Origin: Rehmannia glutinosa
Taxonomy: Eukaryota; Streptophyta; Magnoliopsida; Lamiales; Orobanchaceae
DNA length: 64,000 bases
Reading direction: 5' to 3'
Assembly (NCBI GenBank): GCA_016081115.2
Contig: JABTTQ020003420.1
Coordinates: 124,001-188,000 of the forward strand
Shown one piece after another: positions 44,601-54,265 of this stretch. A program made the position numbers and the translations under genes. How positions within the stretch are numbered: the stretch's first letter is position 1; each line of letters begins with the position of its first letter. The notes beneath the pieces were generated by a model. It saw only the letters and a program-made list of their open reading frames with translations. It made no database searches and was not told where the DNA came from.

Positions 44601-46721
44601 CACCCAATTATCTTTCAAAATTACAATTATGTCCTTAGCATTTGTTTCTATTTTACAAATTGCACCCTCAGTATGGGGGTATTTGTTAAGCAAATACAAA
44701 CCTCAAGGGAATGTTTGTAAATTAAGGGGGTATTTGTAATTTTAAAAGATATCTAGAGTTTTTTATAATTAAGCTAAAACTCAGCGATACTTTTCTTTTT
44801 GACCGCATGAGGTTTATAACTAGGGAGATACATCATTTTAATCTTCCTCTTTCCACTTGTGCTGTTTGTAAAGACGAAAAACGAGGGGTTGGGGGAAAGA
44901 CGGGAAATCTGATGAGTTCTTACACATTACGCCTTATTTTGGTTAAAGGGATAAATTTCCGGACATTTATTTTTACGTGTTGGTTTGGTCTTAGGTGAAG
45001 TTGCATTTCACAGAAGACGCGTTGAGATTGATTGCTAGAAAAACAATAACTAAAAATACAGGAGCTCGTGGTTTGCGGTCCATGTTGGAGAGTGTTTTGA
45101 TGGATGCTATGTATGAGGTTTGTGATTCATCTCTTTTGGTAATCTTAGAATCTTGTGTGGTCTGATTTTTATTCTAATGGCCATTTTCATGGGTTAAAAT
45201 TTGGGATAATTACAAAAAAAAAAAAATCATTGAGGTTTGGGCTAATTACATACTAACCCAGAAATATTTCAAAATTACAAAAAGCCTCCTCAAATTTTAT
45301 TTTGTCTTCAATTTAAGGCGGTAACTGGAATATTTCTATAAATATCAGGGGTATTTGAAATATTTTTTGCTTATGAAGGTGGAAAATGTAAGACGCAATC
45401 AAACCTCAAGGGGTTTTTTGAAATTTTTAAAAACATCTTGTTTTTATGTAATTAGTCCGAACCTTGGGGGGTTTTGTAATTATCCCTTAAAATTATTATT
45501 CAAAAGTATACATCACTTGTGCCATTTTTGTTTATCTTGCAGGTTCCTGATGTTAGAATAGGTGACGATATAATAGACGCAGTTGTAGTAGATGAGGAAT
45601 CTGTTGGTACCGAGGGGCGAGGATGTGGGGCTAAAATCCTTTACGGTAAAGGGGCATTGGACCGGTATCTATCACGACATGAGTCGAAGGATTCACAGGT
45701 ATGGCCAATAGGAGTAAGAGTACTGTTAGGGTCCTTAGGGATGATAATGAGCATTGAGCAGTGGGTGACGCAAGATTTCGGCTTTGGGGGGCGAAAAACG
45801 GACCGAGTTCATATATTTAAACTATGAGAAAAAAATTCATGTACTAATCATAATTAATAGTTTTTATATTGTAAAACATAACTACTTCAATTTTTATCAA
45901 AGTTTTGAGGGGGACAATTGTAAAATAATTCCTTTATTTTAGCTATAAAAAATAATTTGAAAAACTTTTGGGGGAAAAAAATTTTGGAAAATTTTTGGGG
46001 GGTGGGGAGTGGGGGAGCAGCTCCCCCTTGTCCCCTGCGTCCGCCGGTTATAATGGGTCTAGATAAGACCCGAACCCGACCATATAGGGTGGGTTTTAAT
46101 ACTGTAAATGAGTTTTGAGTTCTCCATTTTAGACCTTTTTTGTTATTATTTAAAATTTTAAAATATATTTTTTTATGAAATTTTATTTAGAAAAAATATG
46201 TTTGATAGTAATATTTATAAAAATATGGGATAATTACAAAAACTACCCTAGAGGTTTGATCTAAGAACAAAAAATCCCAATTATCTTTTAAAATTACAAA
46301 TATTGCCCTAACATTTTACAAACACCCCCTTGAGGTTTGTATATTTTTTAACAAATACCCCCATGTACTTTTTACAATAGGAACAAAATGTTAATGAGGT
46401 ATTCGTAAATTTGAAAGATAGTTGCGTTTTTTTTTTAATTAGACCGAATCTCAAGATTATTTTTATAAAAGAGGAACTAGTGTGTCTATCCGATCCACCC
46501 ATCGGGTCTTAGTGGGGCCAGATTGTGGGTCGAGACATACCCGATTCAGACCCGACCCATTGCTAGTCTAGACCCCCAACCTCGAACCCCCCCTTCTCCC
46601 AAATTCTCTATCTTTTAAGTGTTTGTGTAAATAATTTTTCCGCGTATTGCAGACATCTGCAGCAGGGTCCGAAGGAGAAGCCGAGGTTGAACATGAGCTT
46701 CCTTCTATTGTTGCATTGTAA
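30176..46721 (+). CDS. CLPX: Mitochondrial-type ClpX, AAA+ unfoldase of the ClpXP protease, 15 exons
   Basis: ClpX unfolds substrates and feeds them to ClpP; the N-terminus (Ala/Arg/Ser-rich) looks like a mitochondrial presequence. Exons: 30176-30661, 30854-30912, 31660-31766, 32176-32255, 32483-32533, 32941-33016, 33140-33216, 33958-34014, 43032-43102, 43193-43292, 43717-43821, 44362-44424, 44995-45117, 45543-45698, 46653-46721, about 559 residues. Walker A GPTGSGKT (about 212-219) is split between exons 3 and 4. The pore loop GYVG (246-249), GFGAPVRANM and the sensor region TGARGLRSMLE are present. I see no four-cysteine zinc domain. Intron 4 has a canonical GC donor (CAG|GCAAGT at 32256). 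Exon 6 has one base too many at the Walker B acidic site (about 32990-32994), giving an immediate stop. Exon 7 lacks one G (33210-33212), so the total length is balanced. Intron 8 is 9 kb. Confidence 0.92.
30686..30736. repeat. (GT)n microsatellite in CLPX intron 1
   Basis: An almost uninterrupted GT run begins about 25 bp after the intron 1 donor. Confidence 0.95.
31131..31402. mobile_element. GGGATAATTAC MITE, subfamily A (CLPX intron 2)
   Basis: Begins gggataatcac and ends gtaattatccc. The right part is duplicated with its flank in the tandem duplication that follows. No clear 9-bp target repeat survives. Confidence 0.7.
31325..31662. repeat. 170-bp tandem duplication carrying MITE half and the intron 2 acceptor
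   Basis: The MITE end ttgtaattatccc occurs at 31402 and again at 31572. Each is followed by the same flank (atgtttctgcctttactata, ctatgttaatgttg, gaaagttaggc). The second copy ends in the real 3' splice site before exon 3 (31660); the first copy has the same acceptor at about 31487-31491. The copies differ by about ten substitutions and a small deletion. Confidence 0.8.
33263..33538. mobile_element. GGGATAATTAC MITE, subfamily A (CLPX intron 7)
   Basis: Begins ggataattac with a long A run and ends ttgtaattatt. It contains gattccgtcttacattt and gacagaatcaaacc as opposed halves. Confidence 0.75.
34186..34407. mobile_element. PIF/Harbinger-type MITE (CLPX intron 8)
   Basis: The element at 34189-34404 has ends ggcttcattttgattgatgg and, from the other strand, ggttgcgtttggatctaagg. 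TTA lies on each side (34186-34188 and 34405-34407). Both arms contain inverted ggatttgaaa/tttcaaa-type words. Confidence 0.65.
35080..35410. repeat. Minisatellite of about 30-bp units
   Basis: The word cacatatactttgccattgg, followed by variants of ccgaagccat, recurs about 11 times in tandem with small length changes. It makes open frames on both strands that are repeat artefacts. Confidence 0.9.
35656..35686. repeat. (CT)n microsatellite
   Basis: About 14 CT units followed by a T run, inside the LTR-like region of CLPX intron 8. Confidence 0.95.
37909..41592. mobile_element. Large inverted duplication of a hAT transposase remnant (CLPX intron 8)
   Basis: The left arm (about 37909-39706, plus) and right arm (about 39791-41592, minus) are about 1.8-kb inverted copies separated by about 85 bp. 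Each arm encodes a broken hAT protein. It has a BED zinc finger (CKYC...HLKKHLERC, near 38346-38430 and 41075-41160), then LLLGGKLVHMRCCAHILNLI (39083 onwards and its mirror at 40380-40440), then PKRWEKFEDT. The mirror adds KKFDKYWSLVRDYG and IDPRYK, typical of RICESLEEPER-type hAT proteins. Both arms have multiple stops and frame breaks, at different positions, so neither is active. Arm identity is high (about 95% over the part I aligned by eye). Confidence 0.85.
42505..42825. repeat. Dispersed 320-bp repeat family C, copy 3 (CLPX intron 8)
   Basis: Shares cttgatattttttcacatat, ttactaatcgaatcgagctc and ttatgttaacgaactc-type words in order with the three other copies. It lies at the 3' end of intron 8. 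Confidence 0.65.
43323..43611. mobile_element. GGGATAATTAC MITE, subfamily A (CLPX intron 10)
   Basis: Ends ggataattac and gtaattatc, foldback layout intact. The flanks (ttggttttc and ttttgtttt) are only weakly similar. Confidence 0.75.
43863..44153. mobile_element. GGGATAATTAC MITE, subfamily A (CLPX intron 11)
   Basis: Begins gggataattac 42 bp after the end of exon 11 and ends gcaattatcc. It has gattatgtcttaaatt on one side and acacataatcaaacc on the other. Confidence 0.75.
44585..44791. mobile_element. GGGATAATTAC MITE, subfamily B (CLPX intron 12), decayed
   Basis: Left end ggattaattac; the right end is eroded near ctcagcgatactttt. The interior has atctttcaaaattac and the ggtatttgtaattttaaaag arm. 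Confidence 0.6.
45203..45486. mobile_element. GGGATAATTAC MITE, subfamily A (CLPX intron 13)
   Basis: A complete copy with flanks ttaaaattt (45194-45202) and ttaaaatta (45487-45495), matching at eight of nine positions. Confidence 0.8.
45755..46060. repeat. Dispersed repeat fragment with poly-G/poly-C ends (CLPX intron 14)
   Basis: From gggtgacgcaagatttcggc to cccctgcgtccgccggttat. It contains ttttgagggggacaattg and gggggagcagctcccccttg. Related words occur at 19215-19350. It looks like a terminal fragment of a common plant DNA transposon, but the family was not identified. Confidence 0.4.
46227..46468. mobile_element. GGGATAATTAC MITE, subfamily B (CLPX intron 14), decayed
   Basis: Begins gggataattac; the right end is lost near aagattatttttataaaa. 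It is flanked by gggtctagataagacccg- and gacccgacccattg-rich sequence (46060-46110 and 46500-46575), possibly an older element into which it inserted. Confidence 0.6.
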
Positions 46722-49261
46722 AACTCTCAATGAGGTCAATGGTTTCTTCTTGTTGTACAGAACATATTTTACCATTTTTAGTAATGCAGTTATTTCTTGT
46801 ATTCCTACTGTAAAATTGAGATTTTTTGTTGTCTGAAATCTTCAGCTTCTCCAAACATGAGGTAAAAAAAACATTACCATTTGTTATTTTCCACCCCACA
46901 TGTTTAATGTTTTGCATTATTGTCATAGTTACATAAAATTTGCACAAAATAGTATGTTATATAGTAAGTATAGTTAACTCTGAGTTTAAGGGGTTGTGTG
47001 GTTTTCATTCCAAAGATAAAAGTCATTTTTCATCTCATTGAAATCAGTTTTCAACTTTTTATTGAAAATTGTGGAAAAGTGATTGTTTGGTTATAAAGTT
47101 TTGATGAGAATTTGTAGGGTGAAAATTTGAAAATATGTTTGACTTAGAATGTTGTGAAATTTTGTAATTGGTACTTGTGATAAGATGATGATTTATATAA
47201 ATGATATATTGATATGTAAGTGGTATTGTCAGAAAAATAGTAATTTATATGAAATTGATAGTGGTGGGGTTTACATTGAAAATTTAATTTGGAAATTATA
47301 ATCTATGTGGATATAGGTGACAATAGTTGGTCTCACTTATGTAATATAAGGTTAAGTTCGAGTATGTGGTGGTTGTATTGGATCTCATAATGTAATATAT
47401 GTTGAAAATTGAGTATACAAATGTGAGAATTAAAAATATATAGTTGAGATTGGAAAATAGGATGTTGAAGATGGAATTTTTTATTAAATTATGTAAATAG
47501 TTATGATAACATATCTCAAACAATAAAAACTGGAAAATATTCCAATGGGTTGGAAATCATACAACTCGTAAGGCTTCAATTTATTGACTAGAAGATAAAT
47601 TCCACGTTGTGTTCTTTCATCGAACATATTCGTGCACTTATTCAAAGGGATGGAGCTGGAAAATAAAGACCAGGGAACAATATATATTTCTTCTAAAAGC
47701 AATAAATAAGTAGTTGTTGTACCCTGTCCGACGTGGAAGAGACGATTAGGATCCACATCACACAAAGGACCCACTAAAAGAAAAGGGCAAGGAAATTTGA
47801 CTTTAAACCATATCCAACCTGCATCACCATAGAAGAATAAACCTTTACTGCGGCCACAACTCTATCTAGGCTCATCGTTCGACCTAACTAGCGGATTAAT
47901 ATAAAAAGACCGGGACTACTCACCTGCCAAGGGAGTTAATCGGGGCCTATTTGCAGGTCTACATAACTTAATAGAGAAGATTCTCACATCCAAGGGAAGT
48001 AGGCAAAAACCATGATGCAATGAGTCACATTCCCTAATCCCATCGCCGTCTAATCCTTGACGTCCTCAAATTCAGGGTATCAATAAGCTTACACGATGAA
48101 TCATTACTCCTATAACTACCAACATCAACTATGAGAGAGAATAAATCTTTATTTATATATATACCCACATTTATGACTGAAAAAAAAGGGTTTTGGTTCC
48201 AAACAACTTCGTATCCAAAAATATTTATTGCATTAGGCATCCGAGCTAAAGAAAAAGAAACATTAAATTTGATCTCGCCCCGGATCGACAAATTTGTGCA
48301 TTCTATCGCTTTATCTATCGTTTGACAATTGTCAACTCACAAGACTTATATGTTTAGTTGACACCTCGGAAAGACAAATTCGCACGTCAATAATCGGTAT
48401 TTTGAATTTTTTAGGGCGGCAAAAACTCAAAACTTAATAACCATACATAAAAAAAAGACACTTTTATATTCCTCAACTCCATATGTGATTAATTAATCAT
48501 GCCTTTTTGACACTATTATTGTCCTTTTTCAATATTTTCTACGCGTTTCCATATTTTTATAAATTCAAATGCAAGAAAACAGAATTCCCTCCATCAACCA
48601 TTGAAGAAGTCAGATCGAAAACGATGGTTGTCCTAATTCCAATTATTTTTCATGTCATCGTTTTTTTTTTATATTTATTTATTTTTAAACATTTTCTTCT
48701 TATGGTTTGAAATTTGAACTTTTGAATATATTTTAGCTCCTTCATTTCTTAGATAAGGTACATTATTTTATCCAAAAAGCTTCCTTCAACAACACCTCTC
48801 CACATAAATCCAGCTTTTTCAAAAGGTTTTATGATAGAGACAGCAAATAGTATAGCTGTTAAGTGTCTCTTTATTAGTTCAACCAGAGTTTATTTATTTG
48901 TAGCTCCAAAAAAAATATTTTTTGTTTGTAATGCTATTAAAAATTTGGTCTCAAAACTTAAATTCATTATGTAAGAATCAAGGTAAAACCAATATGGAAA
49001 AGTGACTTGAATCCAACAATTAATTACTTGAAATTAGTTATTGATTAGAACATATTAGAAAATCAAAATTGAAATTAGTTATTGATCATTGCTATTATAT
49101 AATTTATTTCTTTTTTATTAGAGGCCCAAAATGAATCGGACCTATTCAGTCCGAAACATCACTGGCGCCCGTGATCGATCCGACATTTGTGTGTATTTTC
49201 AGGTTGCAGGATGGGCTCCAAAAAAAAGAATCGATCGTTGTTTGAACCAATCCGATTTTGG

Positions 49262-49577
49262 CAGCTCTAGTAAACGAATTGAGTAGAAGCAAATATAGTA
49301 TTATTGAAGATTGTAGGACTCGAACTTCAAACAATGTATTTGGCCTTGGTTTGATTATTAATCGAATCAAGTTTTAGTTGAGCCGAACACGAATCGAGCT
49401 CGGGTAACTTGATATTTTCACGTATATTATGTTATTTTTTAACTAATCGAGTCGAATTCGAATCGAACTTTATATTTTATCGAACTAAAAATTATGTTCA
49501 AATTTGGTTAATTATGTTAACAAACATGTCTCAAACGAGCTTTTAACAATTGATATCGAATAGTTTAGTTCAATTTT
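49262..49577. repeat. Dispersed 320-bp repeat family C, copy 4
   Basis: Starts tagtaaacgaattgagtaga and includes ggttaattatgttaacaaac. The most diverged of the four copies. Confidence 0.6.
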
Positions 49578-49954
49578 CATTTTTATTATAAACAAAGAAG
49601 TAAAGGGTGTCTTCTTTACAACCGTGGGATTCAAAAATCAACGGTGATCCTCATTTCTCTCTCCTCTCGCAATCCAGATAGAGAGAGAGAGAGAGGAGAA
49701 AGGAAACACCTTTCCAGGGAACAACGATCTTTGGTTTCATTTTTGAATCGGTATCTCGTTCTCTCTTCCATTTTCATTCATTCAGATTCTTTTGATTTCT
49801 TTTTTTCCTTCACAGAATAAAAGAAACAAGAGAAAGCGAAAGGAAAAAAAAACAATGAACCCTTAAAAATCGATTTTGGAGAGGCATCTCAGATTTCTGC
49901 TATAGATCAAAACCACATCCATGCTTGAATCAGGTATTTCTGCTAATTATTAAG

Positions 49955-50155
49955 TTTCTCCAAGTGGGCTGTTGAGATTATTTCAAAAATTCGAAATTTG
50001 GAAATAAGGTATCTCAATTTTTTCTGCCGGAATATTCGATTTCTGGAAGTGGGCTGTTGAGATTGCGAGAAATATGAATTTTGGCAAGAGGGTTTCCATT
50101 TTTTCCTGACAAAAAATTGGATTTTAAAAAGTGGGCATTTGATATTTTTGGGGAA
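49955..50155 (+). repeat. Imperfect triplicate repeat in the SINAT leader
   Basis: The words ccaagtgggctgttgagatt (about 49970), ggaagtgggctgttgagatt (about 50045) and aaaaagtgggcatttgatat (about 50128) recur about every 80 bp, each followed by similar A/T-rich text. They lie just upstream of the start codon, in probable 5' UTR or leader intron. Confidence 0.6.
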
Positions 50156-50204
50156 AAAAAAGAGAGATTGGATCTTGGAAATTATTTCAAAATCACTCCC
50201 AAAA

Positions 50205-53200
50205 ATGGCAGCAATAGAAATGGAAAGTGTGGAGTGTGTGTCTTTATCAGATGGGATTGAAGATGAAGAAATGCAATCATCAGTTTCTTCACATCCTCAT
50301 CAGTATTCATCAAAGCCTCATGGTGTAGTTTCTTCTGGAATTGGCCCCACAAGTGTTCATGAATTACTGGAATGCCCTGTTTGTACTAATTCTATGTACC
50401 CACCAATCCATCAGGTTTGCTTTTATATTTATATCTTATTTTTCTGTTTTTTTTTTTTTTTGGCTTGTTTTGCTGTTCTTGTACATTGCTATAATTTTGT
50501 GTGCCTCTGATGCATGAATGTTGTTGATCATTCATCCTTGTGCGGGAATTGAAGATCCTGTTATTGTTGATGCAATGTGAATAAACCAGAGTTGATTTTG
50601 TAAAGACAGAACTTAGTTCTAAACAACTGCATTATAGTTTGGGATAATTACAAAAACTAGCACTGGGGTTTAGCCTAATTACGAAAAACTCCAGTTATCT
50701 ATCAAAATTGCAAATACCTCCTTGAGGTTTGTATTACCTAACAAATGCCTCCCTCTTGAAGGTGCAATTTTGTAAGCCAAAAACAAATGTTAGGGGGCTA
50801 TTTGTAATTTTAAATGATAACCGGGTTTTCTTGTAATTAGGCTAAACCTCAGGGGTAGTGCTTGTAATTAACCCTTATAGTTTTATGAATTAGTGTCCAT
50901 TTCCAGGGAAATCTGAAATTTGGAGCTTTTGTAGATAGGAAATATCAAAACTGTGAGTATTTGGTTTGCCGTAATGAACCGAAAATGTAATAAGGGAGCA
51001 TCAAGAGTTGAGAACCATACCTGAAAAGTAGGGTGTCAATTTGTGTCGTGTTGAGACTTAAAAGTTTGTGTTATCATGTCAGATTTCTCAAACACAACCC
51101 GACCGTTTAATTATTCGTGTTTCTTATGTTGATCCAAAATGACATGTGTATTTAAAAATATAAATAACTCAATTATTTATATGGGTTATATGGATTGTAT
51201 GATTTAATTTAAATCGAAAATTACTTTTACATAAACATTTGATTAATTCAATCAATATGCTAACAATATATTCAATCAATAAAAAATATTGCAAAAAACA
51301 ACATAATAACAGTACAATTGGGCCAAATGGGTTAATCATGTCATTTCCAGTTAACCACAACCCGACTTGTTTATTATCTGGGTTATTCGGGTCCGACTCT
51401 AACCCCCCAACCTCAATCCTAACCTGCTTATAACAATTAGGCCATGTCGTGTCAAAAATTGCCACTCCTAACTGAAAGTAACTTAATAGTTAGTGGTGCA
51501 CAAAGAGGAATATTTTCCACTAATTGGATTTCTCAATAGCACTTGCAATGAATGGATTGGAATAAGCGTTTATCTTTTACACAATTATATCTTATAGTCA
51601 GTGTTTGTTTATGTTTAGCCTGAGTTAATTTGTGTATTTTTTAGAAAGTAACTTTAATGGTTAAGTGTAAAGAAAGGAAGTTCTAGTGCTTGTTTGAGAG
51701 TACTTTTGAAATGGACTTTGGATCTAAAAGTCCATTTCAATAATAATTCATGTTTGGTGGTTAATTTAGAATGAATTTTAGGATAATTCACTTCTCCAAA
51801 AAGTCCATTCTAGAGAAGTAAGAATTGGAGGCTTTTTGAAAAGTCCATTCTAGAGAAGTTCATTTTTAAAAGGATCTGTTGCATAAGTGCTCCCAAACAA
51901 GCACCTAAACAAAAGAAGAGGAAATACATAGTGTCTCGGCTATTGGGAAGACAATGAGAGTGTTTGCAATCACTAAAAATAAGTGTTTCTCATCTTTTGG
52001 CTGAAAAGAAAGTACTTTTTGCATGTGATTCATCTTTATTTAATCAAAATCGAAAAGCGAGGAGATGGGTTCGATTCGCTTTCCGGTTTGACTTCTACAA
52101 CCAAATAAGCATTTTTACAACTTTTTTTTCAATCGAACATTCTCAACTTTCTTATTTTATTTGTAAACAACACCAAATTCTCAACTACTTTTATACGCTA
52201 TAATAAATCACTTCTAAGCGGGCGTTTTGCAAACCCTCTCAATATTTGCATCTTCTAACTCGGTAGGACAAAAATCGGCTTATTGATTATTTTCCTTTTT
52301 GCAGTGTCATAACGGGCACACTCTCTGTTCGACTTGCAAGACAAGGGTGCATAACCGTTGTCCCACATGCGACAAGAGCTCGGTGATATTCGGTGCTTAG
52401 CATTAGAAAAGGTTGCAGAGTCGTTAGAGCTGCCCTGCAAGTACTACTCTTTGGGATGCTCGGAGATTTTTCCTTATTACAGCAAACTCAAACACGAGGC
52501 GGTTTGCAATTTCAGACCGTATGGTTGTCCGTATGCTGGATCGGAGTGTGCAGTTACAGGGGATATTCCTTATCTGGTTACACATTTGAGAGATGACCAC
52601 AAAGTGGATATGCACACGGATGTACTTTCAATCACCGATCACGTTAAGTCGAATCCTCGTGAAGTAGAAAAGCATAACGTGGATGTTAACGGTGAGTTTA
52701 AAACATGTTCTCGCGTTGTTTGACAGCAGTTTTAACTGATAGGGATAATTAAAAAAACCAACTTGGGTTTGAGCTAATTACGATAAAATCTAGAGATCTT
52801 TCAAAATTACAAAATGTCCCCTCGAGTCTAATTTTGTCTTTAAGGGGACAATTTTAATATTTCAATAAATATTAGGGGATTTTTGAAATGTTTTTTTGCT
52901 TATGAAGTGGGAAAATGTATGACGGAATCAAACTTCAAGGCTTTTTTTTGCACATTTCAAAAACCTCCTGGATTTGTTTTTAATTAGACTAAACCTCAAT
53001 GATAGTATTTATAATTATTATGATATTATCCCTTCTATTCAAATAACAATATTATATACATCTTTGTTCTCTGCTTCTGCAAAATAACTTTCACAGCATA
53101 GTTTAAGACATATTTTGATATAGGTAAAACGATTATCTATGATAGGGATAATTACAAAAACTACCCGTGAGGTTTGGGGTAATTACAAAGAAACCCAGAA

Positions 53201-53834
53201 GTTTTTGAAAATTACAAAAAACCCCTAGAGATTTGATTTTGTATTACACTTTACCCCATTCATAAGCAAAATCATTTCAGACACTCCTTTTACATTTGTA
53301 ATGTAAAAATATTGTAGTTAGCACCTTACATTTAATGCAGAATCAAACCTGACGGCTTTCTGTGTAATTTTGAAACTTCTTTGGGTCTTTTTGTAATTAC
53401 CCCAAACCTCGGGTAGTTTTTGTCATCCATATAATTCTCTGTTTCTCTATGTTTAACCCTTCTTGCATTAGGTATTCCATTGTTTCGGGCAATATTTCTG
53501 CCTCCACTTCGAAGCGTTTCAGCTCGGGATGGCCCCAGTTTACATGGCGTTTCTTCGTTTTATGGGCGACGAAAATGAAGCCCGCAACTACAGCTACAGT
53601 TTAGAGGTAGGAGGAAACGGGAGAAAGCTCATATGGGAGGGGACCCCACGGAGCATTCGCGATAGCCACCGTAAGGTCAGAGATAGCCACGACGGTCTTA
53701 TTATCCAACGAAACATGGCTCTTTTTTTCTCTGGTGGCGATCGGAAAGAGCTTAAACTCAGAGTCACCGGAAGAATATGGAAGGAACAGCAGAATCCAGA
53801 TGCGGGAGTTTGCATACCGAACGTTTGTAGCTAA
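50205..53834 (+). CDS. SINAT: SINAT-type RING E3 ubiquitin ligase (seven-in-absentia family), 3 exons, several indels
   Basis: SINA-type ligases mark target proteins with ubiquitin; plant members regulate development, light/hormone signalling and autophagy. Exons: 50205-50414, 52305-52691, 53472-53834, about 319 residues. The RING (ECPVCTNSMYPPIH, then CHNGHTLCSTC and HNRCPTC) crosses the exon 1/2 junction. The SIAH zinc fingers (CKYYSLGC, HEAVCNFRPYGCPYAGSEC, HLRDDHKVDMHT) and TRAF-like domain (GMAPVYMAFLRFMGDE, WEGTPRSIRDSHRKVRDSHD) follow. Exon 2 has exactly the family length (387 bases) but at least four small indels: one C short at about 52370, one G short at 52618-52619, one base extra at about 52640, and a mixed change at 52669-52676. 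Read literally, the protein stops soon after the RING. An in-frame ATG 22 codons upstream (50139) exists; 50205 was chosen by family N-termini. Confidence 0.88.
50641..50874. mobile_element. GGGATAATTAC MITE, subfamily B (SINAT intron 1)
   Basis: A complete copy with perfect 9-bp flanks ttatagttt (50632-50640 and 50875-50883). It proves that subfamily B makes the same size of target duplication as subfamily A. Confidence 0.88.
51029..51478. mobile_element. hAT-type MITE related to 18680-19015 (SINAT intron 1)
   Basis: Left end tagggtgtcaattt and right end complement of taggagtggcaattttt. The flanks ctgaaaag and actgaaag are similar. The subterminal gtgtcgtgtt and gccatgtcgtgtc words match the family at 18680. 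Confidence 0.55.
51676..51907. mobile_element. Tourist-like foldback MITE (SINAT intron 1)
   Basis: Ends gtgcttgtttgagagtac and, from the other strand, gtgcttgtttgggagcac. Both sides carry cta. The interior repeats agtccattctagagaagt and its inverse. Related sequence lies at 9690-9790. Confidence 0.6.
52742..53032. mobile_element. GGGATAATTAC MITE, subfamily A (SINAT intron 2, first)
   Basis: Begins gggataattaa and ends with a stuttered tataattattatgatattatccc-like end. It carries ttttgtctttaagg opposed to gacggaatcaaac. Confidence 0.7.
53145..53425. mobile_element. GGGATAATTAC MITE, subfamily A (SINAT intron 2, second)
   Basis: Begins gggataattac; the right end is eroded to tagtttttgtcatcc. 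It lies about 110 bp from the previous copy and in the same intron. Confidence 0.7.
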
Positions 53835-54265
53835 ATAAGCGATTAATTTTGGAGTCGGCTTTTTTTTTTTTTCTGGGATTGCGTTTGTGCGTGTTTTGTG
53901 TGTTGATATGTGACACGATATGAACGTGGTCTATGTTACGGATGTTTTACTTGTTAATGTTGTATCGAATGGGTTGTGATCGCCTTTGGTTGTCGGAAAG
54001 TTAAAAAATTTGTCGAATAAGTACGACAATTCTCTTAGTGCCTCGCTCATTCTTTCTCTATCTTTAATCCGAGATAATTTTCTTGTATTTTTTGGCGATT
54101 ATAAACTTATTTCATAACATCACATCTACCATCATCATTACATTTCGCCGTGCTACTTTTAGCCAACGTCAAATAAATCGTTGTTGATGTACTTTGTGCG
54201 CCTTGACGCCTGATGATAGCAATGGGTTTGGTCGGGTCGGATCTGCTTGGACTCAAGACTTGTTA
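53835..54265. other. SINAT 3' flank
   Basis: Presumed 3' UTR and downstream sequence, T-rich just after the stop codon. No gene or repeat is recognised. Confidence 0.5.

Larger units (their letters stand above)
46722..50204. other. CLPX-SINAT intergenic region
   Basis: It holds repeat family C copy 4 (49262) and the SINAT leader (from about 49640, starting with a GA-rich run). 47484-48291 on the minus strand has two adjacent open frames (about 96 and 85 codons) with normal-looking composition. They could be a gene remnant, but I recognise no family. The rest is AT-rich without support for genes. Confidence 0.4.

Noticed and set aside
47484..48291. A minus-strand gene in the CLPX-SINAT interval
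   Set aside because: Two adjacent frames look somewhat protein-like, but I recognise no family, splice sites are unclear and no start context stands out; left as unassigned.
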